Below, piece by piece: positions 7,400 through 15,021 of a stretch of DNA of 43,553 bases. The translations under genes and the position numbers were made by a program. Origin of the DNA: CAYUVH01 sp964448135 (GTDB lineage: Bacteria > Verrucomicrobiota > Verrucomicrobiia > Limisphaerales > UBA8199); contig CAYUVH010000066.1 in assembly GCA_964448135.1 (NCBI GenBank), positions 1 to 43,553 on the forward strand, given 5' to 3'. The notes below the pieces were generated by a model, which was not told the origin of the DNA, did no database searches, and was given only the letters and a program-made list of their open reading frames with translations. The number at the start of each line of letters is the position of its first letter. Within the stretch, counting starts at the first letter, position 1.

Positions 7400-8425
7400 T
7401 TATTGCCCGGACTTGAGCGAGTGCGCCGACTGGATCGCGCGAATCACGTTGTCTTCGGCGAGGCTCATCGGATGCGAAAGCGCCTTTTGCTTGAGCGCGG
7501 CGAGTCGCGCCGAACCGGCAGCCTGTTCCTGCGTCCACTCTTTGACGAACGCGCCGCCCTTGATGTCCTCGCGCAGAAGTTTGCGCGCCCGTTCGCGCAT
7601 CGCGTCGGTGATGAACTCCGGTCCGCGGGAAAGCGTGCCGTACTGGCTGGTCGTCGAGTGATGGCTCATCTGTTTGAAGAAACCGTTCCGGGACATCGCG
7701 CCGAGAATTTCGGCGGCTTCACCCGAGGCATAAAGTTCCGTCACCATCAGTTCGGGCGAAAAACCGTGGGCGACGCCGAGTTCGAAACATTCGACGAACC
7801 ACGCGGTGAGGCCGGCCCAGATCACCTGTTCGGCGAACAAATCCAGCTCGGCTTCCTCGCGGAAGGTGGATTCGAAGACTCCGCCGCGGGTGAGGCCCAT
7901 GCCTTTGCAAAGGGCGAGCGTGCGTTCGCGCGCGTGGCCGGAGGCGTCCTGGTGCACGGCGATCTGGGCGATGGCGCCTTTGCCGTGCTCGTAAAGTTCC
8001 CGCACCATGTTGCCGGTCATGCGCGGGGCGATCATCACCGCATCCACATCGGCCGGCAGGGGGATGAGTCCGTAGCCGACGTTGTAGCCGCTGGCCCAGA
8101 CGAGGGTTTTTCCGGCGCGGAGGCCGGGCGCGATATGTTCGGCCCAGATGGACGGCTGGGATTCGTCGGTGGTGAGGACGAGCAGAAAATCGGCGGCTTC
8201 GGCGGCTTCGCGAATGGTCAGCGGTTGGAATCCATCGGCGACGGCCTGCTGCCGGTAGGAATCGTCGCGGTTGCCGACAATGACGCGCACGCCGCTGTCC
8301 CGGAGGTTGAGGCCCTGGGCGCGGCCCTGATTGCCGTAGCCCAGGACAGCCACGGTTTTGCCCTGGAGCGGCTCCAAAGTGGCGTCGGAATCTTTGAGAA
8401 ATTTCATGGGTGGTAGCTGCGCCAC
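7400..8425 (-). CDS. Ketol-acid reductoisomerase-like protein with altered active site
   Basis: 341 aa, the length of class I KARI (IlvC). The Rossmann motif GYGNQGRAQGLNLRDSG, VGNRDDS and the C-terminal knotted domain with DLFAEQ (two metal-binding acids) and TELYASGE are clear. Compared with class I KARI as I recall it, the catalytic His in FAHGF is Ser (WASGYN), the Lys in APKxPGH is Arg and its His is Asn (APRMTGN), and the second Glu of ECLHE is Ser (ELYAS). The metal ligands Asp, Glu and the first Glu remain. It lies between a RhaT-like symporter and an SDR, with no other branched-chain amino acid gene in view. A changed reaction on a sugar-derived keto acid is inference; a divergent but genuine IlvC cannot be excluded. 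Confidence 0.82.
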   Translation of the reverse strand: MAQLPPMKFLKDSDATLEPLQGKTVAVLGYGNQGRAQGLNLRDSGVRVIVGNRDDSYRQQAVADGFQPLTIREAAEAADFLLVLTTDESQPSIWAEHIAPGLRAGKTLVWASGYNVGYGLIPLPADVDAVMIAPRMTGNMVRELYEHGKGAIAQIAVHQDASGHARERTLALCKGMGLTRGGVFESTFREEAELDLFAEQVIWAGLTAWFVECFELGVAHGFSPELMVTELYASGEAAEILGAMSRNGFFKQMSHHSTTSQYGTLSRGPEFITDAMRERARKLLREDIKGGAFVKEWTQEQAAGSARLAALKQKALSHPMSLAEDNVIRAIQSAHSLKSGQ

Positions 8426-8539
8426 ACTAGCCCTCCCGGCGCGCGAGCCGCAATCGAAATTCGAAATGTCCGGGGCCGCCCTTTCGGTGTCTTGTATCCG
8501 TGAGTCAACCAGCCGGGAGCATGCTTCTCAATTATCGTG

Positions 8540-8790
8540 AACCTGATTCAGCCTTCGCCCTCAGGGCCAAAGGCCCGTCCCATACCAGCCTGGGCCAACG
8601 GCCCAGGTCACGGGCTCGAAAGTTCATCCCGAGGGCTGAAGGCCCGAACCATGTTACGTTGCCAACCTGATTGGCCACCACAAACACCACCGCTGACGGC
8701 CCGGGCCTACAGCCCTTGCAGGTGTTTTGCCGGCGCTATCCTGGGCCGTTGGTCCAGGCTGCTATGGGGCGCGCCGTTGGCGCTCAAGCC
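8540..8790. repeat. Cluster of short GGCC-type hairpin repeats (repeat D)
   Basis: Several short palindromes sit in series: GGGCCAAAGGCCC, CCTGGGCCAACGGCCCAGG, GGGCTGAAGGCCC, GGGCCTACAGCCC, CTGGGCCGTTGGTCCAG and GCGCCGTTGGCGC. They occupy the rhaT/KARI gap and run into the 3' end of the rhaT-like gene. No separate gene is visible. Confidence 0.75.
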
Positions 8791-9933
8791 CGCTGCATCC
8801 ACCATGGTTGCCCCACTTGGTGTCTTGGCTGAATCCGGTGGCGCATCGTCCGGCGGTGCCTGCGCGAGACGATTTCCGTAGCCGATCACCACGGTGGACG
8901 ACACGAGGACCACCAGCCCCACGCGCATCAGCCAATGCGTCCGCCGGCTCACGCCCTTCCATTCCGAGAGGAAGAGGCCGACGAGGGTTCCGAAAATGAT
9001 GATGCTCGCCATGTGCAGGGTCCAACTGGAGAAATCGTATTTGCCCATCTTGGTCGTGCCCATGCCGTAGAAGAAAAATTGGAGATACCAAAGCGTGCCC
9101 GCGACCGCGCAGCACAGGTAGTTGAACAGCCGGGGCACCGGCTCGTTCGCGCCGGCTTGCGGCGCGGGAGCGGAGCGCTTGAAATAATCGCCGAGCGTGC
9201 GGTTGCGAAAATTGAGCGCGAGGCACCAGATGAAATTGGTCGTGAACCCGCCGGCCAGAATGATGATCAGCACCGGCAGGTTTTTCCACAGGTCGGACGC
9301 GCCGTTCTGCACCGCGAATTCCGCGATGGGCTTGCCCGCGCGAAAGGCATACGACATGCAGGCGCTCATGATGCCGCAAAAGGTCGCCACCAGCAGGCCG
9401 CGCTTGAAATTGAATTCCTTCACGCTCTCGGTCTTTTCCTTTTCCGGCAGCTCGCGTTCCTTGGCGACGCCCGCCAGTCCGCTGATCGCGATGCCCGCCA
9501 GCGCGATCACCACGCCGCCCAGCACAATCAGTCCGGAGGTGGTGTGCAGGATGCCACCCAATTGCCCGTCAAAAATCGGCGGTAACAACGTCCCGAACGC
9601 CGCGCAATAGCCCAGCGCCATGGCCGTGCCGAGCGCGAAGCCCAGGTACCGCACCGTGAGCCCGAACATCGCGCCGCCCACGCCCCATAACATCCCGAAG
9701 AAGAAACTCCACCCCACGCTTGCGAGCGGAGCGTGGCGCAGGGTGGTCGCGAGATTCGGCACCGCCAGCGCGGCGATGACCCACGGCGCGACGATCCAGC
9801 TGAACACCCCGCCGACAATCCAATAACTTTCCCACGACCAATGTTTCACTTTCCGATACGGCAGGTAAAAAATCGCCGACATCAGGCCACCGATGGCATG
9901 GAGGACTACACCGAGCGGAGGATTGGGGATCAT
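8707..9933 (-). CDS. rhaT: L-rhamnose/proton symporter, RhaT family
   Basis: 408 aa from the ATG at 9933, where similarity to RhaT begins (LGVVLHAIGGLMSAIFYLPY, then KVKHWSWESYWIVGG and WIVAPW). About ten hydrophobic helices follow. RhaT signatures MRYLG-like VRYLGFALG, FNFKRGLL, CGIMSACMSYAF and GTLWYLQFFFYGMG-like segments are present. The protein imports L-rhamnose (or a similar deoxysugar) across the inner membrane with protons. E. coli RhaT has 344 residues. The extra C-terminal part from about RLAQAPPDD includes a stretch encoded by repeat D (ending GAPHSSLDQRPRIAPAKHLQ), probably not transporter sequence. It is the first gene of the leftward cluster. A longer upstream frame passes through repeat A and was rejected. 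Confidence 0.87.
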   Translation of the reverse strand: MIPNPPLGVVLHAIGGLMSAIFYLPYRKVKHWSWESYWIVGGVFSWIVAPWVIAALAVPNLATTLRHAPLASVGWSFFFGMLWGVGGAMFGLTVRYLGFALGTAMALGYCAAFGTLLPPIFDGQLGGILHTTSGLIVLGGVVIALAGIAISGLAGVAKERELPEKEKTESVKEFNFKRGLLVATFCGIMSACMSYAFRAGKPIAEFAVQNGASDLWKNLPVLIIILAGGFTTNFIWCLALNFRNRTLGDYFKRSAPAPQAGANEPVPRLFNYLCCAVAGTLWYLQFFFYGMGTTKMGKYDFSSWTLHMASIIIFGTLVGLFLSEWKGVSRRTHWLMRVGLVVLVSSTVVIGYGNRLAQAPPDDAPPDSAKTPSGATMVDAAGLSANGAPHSSLDQRPRIAPAKHLQGL

Positions 9934-9968
9934 GGCAGCGTGGGGGTTTGGGCAGAAATGCGCATCTT

Positions 9969-10050
9969 CCAGCGCCATCAGGCGCGGCATCTTTGTAGCC
10001 TGCCGATCCCAGCGAGCCAAGCTCCGTTCAGGGGCGGAATAGATCGCCCC
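9969..10050. repeat. Dispersed repeat A, copy 2
   Basis: The core at 9969-10000 differs from copy 1 (2854-2885) by about one base (CCATCAGG for CCGTCAGG). GTTCAGGGGCGGAAT follows at 10026-10040. It sits 36 bp upstream of the rhaT-like start, in the same orientation relative to that gene as copy 1 has to the WD40-GTPase gene. Confidence 0.8.
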
Positions 10051-10097
10051 GAAACGAAGAGGTGCGGGATAATTCCCGCACCGCTCCTGCCCCATCC

Positions 10098-10559
10098 CTA
10101 TTTCACCCGTGGCCCGATCGGCATAAACTTGGTGGCCGGTTCCGTGGAATACACGTCGATAGCTAACGAATCCATCGCAGGATCCAAAGGCACGACATAG
10201 TTCGGATTCGTGTAGGGAAGCGGTATCGGATTTTTGAAAACCAAATACTTGTGTTTGGACTCACACCAGATTCCGAAGATGCCGGAGGTTTCGCCAGGAG
10301 CCGGGGTTACCGTGATGCGCACGGTTTCACCGCGCGCGACGTCGTCGGTGACGTAGCTGCCCAGGGCGGGATCCCAGACGACGCGCCCGCCGTATCTCGG
10401 CCAGGAGCCAACCTTGACGAGCACCCAGCTTGAGATGCCGGGAACTTTCACTTCCAGCTTGATGGTGGCGGCGGTGGCCGACTGCCAGGCGCTGAACAAT
10501 ACCGTCATGACGGCGATTGCGAGTGTCTGCTTCACGATTCCAAGGAATGTTGATTTCAT
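10098..10559 (-). CDS. Secreted hypothetical protein
   Basis: 153 aa from the ATG at 10559; an in-frame ATG upstream would add 13 charged residues in front of a good signal peptide, so it was not chosen. The N-terminus (MKSTFLGIVKQTLAIAVMTV... ending SATA-A) is a Sec signal peptide. The mature part is beta-rich (TIKLEVKVPG, GETVRITVTPAPGE) and may be a small Ig-like or jelly-roll fold. I do not recognise the family. It is preceded by repeat A on its left and by a gap of 266 bp on its right in which I see no gene or clear promoter. Confidence 0.7.
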   Translation of the reverse strand: MKSTFLGIVKQTLAIAVMTVLFSAWQSATAATIKLEVKVPGISSWVLVKVGSWPRYGGRVVWDPALGSYVTDDVARGETVRITVTPAPGETSGIFGIWCESKHKYLVFKNPIPLPYTNPNYVVPLDPAMDSLAIDVYSTEPATKFMPIGPRVK

Positions 10560-10825
10560 TTGTGCTGCCTTTTTCCGACGATCAGGCGTATGTGCCATGG
10601 TTGATTTTCCATCTCCGCCCGTTCGTCGGAATTACGGGCTTTGACAGCGGTCAGGAGCGCTTGCGCGCCACTCGAGCAATCGACCAATTCATGCTTGCTC
10701 ATCGGTTACCAACGGCGGATGGGGGAATTGGTAACGAACATTTTCGAAATCCGTTTCGTGGTTCGCACGCCTTCCGCCCCTCCTCCGCGAATTGCCAAAG
10801 GCGGTTTGATTGCTAAACTAGCTCA

Positions 10826-11569
10826 ATGGCCATTGAAGCAGGTGAAAGCGGGGGCACGACTGTACCGGCGGGTTTATTCGATGCGACGCGTTGGAGCATG
10901 GTGCTGCGGGCGCGGGACAAATCGGAGGCCGCCCTGGGGGGACTTTGCCAGAGCTATCGGCAGCCGCTGATCGTATGGCTGCGGGCGCGGGGATATTCGC
11001 CGCATGATGCCGAGGACCTCGTCCAGGGATTGTTTGCCCAACTGCTGGGGCGGGAATTCCTGAGCAATGTCGCCCGGGAAAAAGGGCGGTTTCGCACCTT
11101 CATGCTGCGGTGCCTGAAGAATTACCTGATGGATCAGCACGCGAAAAACACGGCTGAGCGGCGCGGGAGCGGCCATTCGGTGGAATCGCTGGATGCCACG
11201 TTCGACGGGGAGGACAAGGTTCACGACCCGGCCGACCCGGCCGCGACACCCGACCGGGCATTCGACCGGGCCTGGGCGGCGAGCCTGCTGACCAGCGCGT
11301 TGGGGAAATTGCACGAAGAATGCGCGCGCCAGGGCCACGCGGCCCTCTGCACCGAACTGGAGCCGGTCATGTTTCACGATGAATCCGCCTCGGGTTATCG
11401 CGAGATCGGCATCCGCCTCGGGATGTCCGAGGCAGCGGTGAAAATGGCGGCCAGCCGGATCCGCGCGCGATTAAAGGGATTGGTGCGGGAGGAGATTCTG
11501 CAGACCGTCGCCAACGAGCAGGACTGGCAGGCGGAGGTCCAGTACCTCATGCAATTGTTTGGCAAGTAG
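10826..11569 (+). CDS. ECF sigma factor, kinase-associated type
   Basis: 247 aa. Region 2 reads ALGGLCQSYRQPLIVWLRARG, then HDAEDLVQGLFAQLL; region 4 includes YREIGIRLGMSEAAVKMAASRI, a helix-turn-helix for -35 recognition. The N-terminal FDATRWSMVLRARD and the C-terminal AEVQYLMQLF are typical of sigma factors found beside Ser/Thr kinases in Planctomycetota and Verrucomicrobiota. The kinase gene starts 43 bp downstream, so the two are probably one unit. In that arrangement the kinase is thought to control the sigma factor, there being no anti-sigma gene. The ATG has no obvious Shine-Dalgarno sequence. Confidence 0.9.
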   Translation: MAIEAGESGGTTVPAGLFDATRWSMVLRARDKSEAALGGLCQSYRQPLIVWLRARGYSPHDAEDLVQGLFAQLLGREFLSNVAREKGRFRTFMLRCLKNYLMDQHAKNTAERRGSGHSVESLDATFDGEDKVHDPADPAATPDRAFDRAWAASLLTSALGKLHEECARQGHAALCTELEPVMFHDESASGYREIGIRLGMSEAAVKMAASRIRARLKGLVREEILQTVANEQDWQAEVQYLMQLFGK

Positions 11570-11612
11570 CGGCCGGGCGTGACGCTCGAGCACTTTTGCC
11601 GTTGAACTAGCA

Positions 11613-14600
11613 ATGGACAAAGACCCAGAGCCGTCGACCTGTCCGCGTTGCGGCAGCGAGATACCCGCCGACGCACCCGGCGGGTGGTGTCCGCGTTGCG
11701 CGCTGGGTGAGCTGTTGATCGATGGTCCGGAAGACAAGGGTATGGAGGCATTGGCGCTGCGGGATATTCCGCCGGCCGGAGCCAGGGTTTCCTACATTGG
11801 CGACTACGAATTGCTGGAAGTGATCGCGCGCGGGGGCATGGGCGTGGTCTATAAAGCCCGGCAGCGCAGCCTCAACCGGGTGGTGGCGGTGAAGTTGCTT
11901 TTGGGCGGCGCGCATGCGAGCGAGGATTTCAAACGTCGATTCCGGCAGGAAGCGGAGACCGCCGGAAAGCTTCAGCATCCCAACATCGTTCCGATTTACG
12001 AAGTCGGTGAGCACGAAGGCCTGCCGTATTTCTCGATGGAGCTGGTGGAGGGAGTGGACTTGTCCAGGCTGACGGCGGCAGGGCCGCTGCCGCCGGAAGC
12101 CGCCGCCGAATACGTGCGAATCGTCGCCGAGGCGGTGGCTTTCGCCCACGACCGCGGCGTGCTGCATCGGGATCTCAAGCCATCGAATATTCTCATTGGC
12201 ACGGACGGACGGCCGCGGATCACCGACTTCGGACTGGCCCGACAAATGGATGCGGACTCCAGCCTGACGACGAGCGGAGCGCTGCTGGGCACGCCCGGTT
12301 ATCTGCCGCCGGAACAGGCCTCGGTGGATCACGGAGCGGTTGGACCCCATAGCGATGTATATTCCCTCGGGGCCATCCTTTACTACCTGCTCGCCTGCCG
12401 CCCACCTTTCAAGGCGGCGAACCTGGGGGAGGCCATCCATCAGGTGCTGGAGGTGGATCCAGTCCCGCTCCGAAAGATAAATCCCGACGTCCCGGAAGAC
12501 CTGGCGATCATCTGTCACAAATGCCTCGAAAAGGAATCGTCCCGCCGGTACGCGACCGCAGCGGAGTTGGCCATGGATTTGCGGCGGTGGCTGAGGGATG
12601 AGCCGGTGGTCGCCCGCCCGCCGGGCCGGCTTTATCAGCTGGGAAAATTCGTGCGGCGGAAAAAGGGGTTGGTCGTCGCTGCCAGCGTGTGTGCTATGTC
12701 GCTGCTCATTGCCATGATCGCGTGGGGTTGGACCTATGCTCGCGAACAAACGACTCGCCGCGAGCGGGGACAAATTGTAACCCGCGAGATACTTCAACGA
12801 GCCAACGTGCTTGTACAAGATCGTAAATTCCCGGACGCAGCAAGACTGTTGGATCAGATACCTGACTCTATGGTGCGTGCCGATATGGTTCACGCGCGGC
12901 TTCGCCGCCAATTGGCGTGGAACTTTGCCATGGAAGACAATTGGGAGGCCGCCATCGCCAATTTCGGCGTGCTCTTGAAACTCGACGGTAATGATGATTA
13001 TGACCACAGCCATGACTCCGGAACCCTGGACCGGCTTATGTACGCCGCGGCGCTGATTGAAAAAGGCGACGCTCCCAATTATGAACAGTTTCGCAAAACT
13101 CTTCTACGGGATTATCGCGGCACGACCAATCCCATTGTCGCCGAGCGCGTCTGCAAGATCGCCCTGCTGTTACCCTGCGAGGACACCCTGACGAACCAGA
13201 TAAACTACTTTGTGGGAATCGCGGGCCAGACGCAGTCGAATCCCGGGTTTTATGACTGGCAAAAGGCGTGGGGCGCCTCGTCCCTCGCCCTGGCAAACTA
13301 TCGCCTGGGGAGTTTTTCGAATGTGCTTACGTTTGGTGAACAATGTGTGCTGGCCAGGGACCAGGATGCAGCCAGAACGGCTTTTGCGCGAATGTTGCTC
13401 GCGATGGCGAGACATCAATTGCACGAGGAGCAGCCCGCCCGGGAAGCCATGGGCCTGGGGCAATTGAGCATTCAAGGCAGGTTCAACACGGGCGCGGCGG
13501 CTTTCCGGGACGAACCGATTTATACCTTCTTCGACTGGCAGTGCGCGCGTATTCTGTTGCGCGAGGCCAGTGCGCTCTTTGCGAGGGATCAACCAGCGCG
13601 CGCTTCGGCCCGGGCTTCGCCTCACTGGACAAACACCCTTGGGATGGTTTTTCTTCCGGTTCCAGGCACCAAGGTATTGTTTTCCATTTGGGACACGCGC
13701 GTGCAGGACTTTGAAGTTTTTGTGAAGTCAGTCGGCTACCGCGTTTCCACCGAAATGGATTCGCTGGATGTGGATGGTTGGAAAAGGCGGGGTCACAATT
13801 GGCAGAATCCAGGATTTGCCCAGGCGCCTGATCATCCGGTCTGTGGCATTGGTTGGAGCGATGCGGTGGCATTTTGCACGTGGCTCACCCGGCACGAGCG
13901 TGCGGCCGGGAAGCTGGCCGCCGCCGCCTCCTATCGGCTGCCCACCAACGATGAATGGAACACAGCGGATGGGGACGAACCTCATCCCTGGGGTTTCGAG
14001 TGGCCGCCCCCGCCGGGAGTAGTGAATTTCGCGGGCAAGGAAGCTCAAGACGGCCATTGGCCGCCCAACCGGGGCACGATCCGCGGATTCCGCGACGCCT
14101 ATCCACGCACCTCACCCGTTGACGCATTTCCGCCAAACGCACTTGGATTGCATGACATGTCGGGCAACGTGTGGCAATGGCGACAGGAAAAAGGCGGGAC
14201 CAGCGGCGGGTCGTGGTACGACACCCTGCAAGACATCAAAACCTGGTATTTCGCAACCAACGCAAACAGTCGCGTTGGATTCCGTTGCGTGCTGGATTTG
14301 GGCAATGAGCCGGCGCGAAGCGCGAAACCTCCGGCCGCGGTCAAGGGATGGATCGAGTGGTCCAAACCCCAGGGAGGCGACGGACGCTTCTACAAGCTTA
14401 CCAGCCGTGCCATGACATGGGAAGAAGCGGAGGCCGAAGCAGTCCACCTTGGCGGGCATCTGGTCGCCGTGACCGACGCCGGCAAGCAGGCGTTTCTCCA
14501 ACGCGTCTTTCTGAGTGGAAAATTCAAAGGGCGGCCGTTGTGGATTGGGCTGCACGAAACGGAGCCACCCGGAAAATTTGTATGGTCAAATGGTCAACCC

Positions 14601-14807
14601 CTTGATTATAGCAACTGGAACCCCGACGAGCCAAACCACGAACCGGACGAACACTATGTGTGCCTTAACTGGCACTTCAGCGCGGGAATTCCGGGGAGCA
14701 TGGTCGGCAAGTGGAATGATACTCCGTTGAGCGGAACGAGTCCCGATAGAGTTGCAAGCGCGGCGGGACCTTACTTTGGAATTGTGGAGCGCCCAACTAA
14801 GCCATGA
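11613..14807 (+). CDS. Receptor-like Ser/Thr protein kinase with SUMF1 and C-type lectin domains
   Basis: 1064 aa. An N-terminal zinc ribbon (CPRCG and CPRCA) precedes a PknB-type kinase domain (~65-330) with GRGGMGVVY-like loop (ARGGMGVVY), K94, HRDLKPSN (H185, D187) and DFG (D205), so it should be active. One membrane helix lies at ~352-376. Outside follow a ~300-residue TPR-like helical part, an FGE-sulfatase/SUMF1 domain (~674-895: GMVFLPVPG, YRLPTNDEW, MSGNVWQW, GGSW, GFRCV) and a C-type lectin-like domain (~925-1062). The lectin part has WIGL, WNPDEPN with E1006-P-N, and W1034-N-D, the classical calcium and mannose-type sugar motifs. It shares an operon with the sigma factor at 10826. 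Inference: a cell-surface glycan sensor feeding that sigma factor. Confidence 0.9.
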   Translation: MDKDPEPSTCPRCGSEIPADAPGGWCPRCALGELLIDGPEDKGMEALALRDIPPAGARVSYIGDYELLEVIARGGMGVVYKARQRSLNRVVAVKLLLGGAHASEDFKRRFRQEAETAGKLQHPNIVPIYEVGEHEGLPYFSMELVEGVDLSRLTAAGPLPPEAAAEYVRIVAEAVAFAHDRGVLHRDLKPSNILIGTDGRPRITDFGLARQMDADSSLTTSGALLGTPGYLPPEQASVDHGAVGPHSDVYSLGAILYYLLACRPPFKAANLGEAIHQVLEVDPVPLRKINPDVPEDLAIICHKCLEKESSRRYATAAELAMDLRRWLRDEPVVARPPGRLYQLGKFVRRKKGLVVAASVCAMSLLIAMIAWGWTYAREQTTRRERGQIVTREILQRANVLVQDRKFPDAARLLDQIPDSMVRADMVHARLRRQLAWNFAMEDNWEAAIANFGVLLKLDGNDDYDHSHDSGTLDRLMYAAALIEKGDAPNYEQFRKTLLRDYRGTTNPIVAERVCKIALLLPCEDTLTNQINYFVGIAGQTQSNPGFYDWQKAWGASSLALANYRLGSFSNVLTFGEQCVLARDQDAARTAFARMLLAMARHQLHEEQPAREAMGLGQLSIQGRFNTGAAAFRDEPIYTFFDWQCARILLREASALFARDQPARASARASPHWTNTLGMVFLPVPGTKVLFSIWDTRVQDFEVFVKSVGYRVSTEMDSLDVDGWKRRGHNWQNPGFAQAPDHPVCGIGWSDAVAFCTWLTRHERAAGKLAAAASYRLPTNDEWNTADGDEPHPWGFEWPPPPGVVNFAGKEAQDGHWPPNRGTIRGFRDAYPRTSPVDAFPPNALGLHDMSGNVWQWRQEKGGTSGGSWYDTLQDIKTWYFATNANSRVGFRCVLDLGNEPARSAKPPAAVKGWIEWSKPQGGDGRFYKLTSRAMTWEEAEAEAVHLGGHLVAVTDAGKQAFLQRVFLSGKFKGRPLWIGLHETEPPGKFVWSNGQPLDYSNWNPDEPNHEPDEHYVCLNWHFSAGIPGSMVGKWNDTPLSGTSPDRVASAAGPYFGIVERPTKP

Positions 14808-15021
14808 ATGACGACGGTTGAATTTGGAAATGGACAAAGACATTGAGCCGGGGAAGTGTTGATCCGGAACATGAGTTGTCGACTGGGCAGCCTCACGCAT
14901 TCTTCTGCGAGAGGCGACAATTGCGTTGAAGCTGGCTGACCCGGAACCGCTGCCGGGAGCACCAGCGAGATGACAGCCACGTTCACTTGGGTTAAGGACA
15001 ATTGCTTGTGCCAGCGAACAG

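Noticed and set aside
6449..8416. Long open frame on the plus strand (655 codons)
   Set aside because: It lies antisense to the SDR and KARI-like genes, which have complete family motifs. GC-rich third positions keep the opposite frame open. The predicted protein is His/Gly/Asp-rich and matches nothing.
10560..10825. Promoter for the ECF sigma / kinase operon
   Set aside because: No -35/-10 pair or ribosome-binding site could be pointed to with confidence.
11607..13013. 468-codon minus-strand frame
   Set aside because: Shadow of the Ser/Thr kinase gene, which has all kinase motifs.
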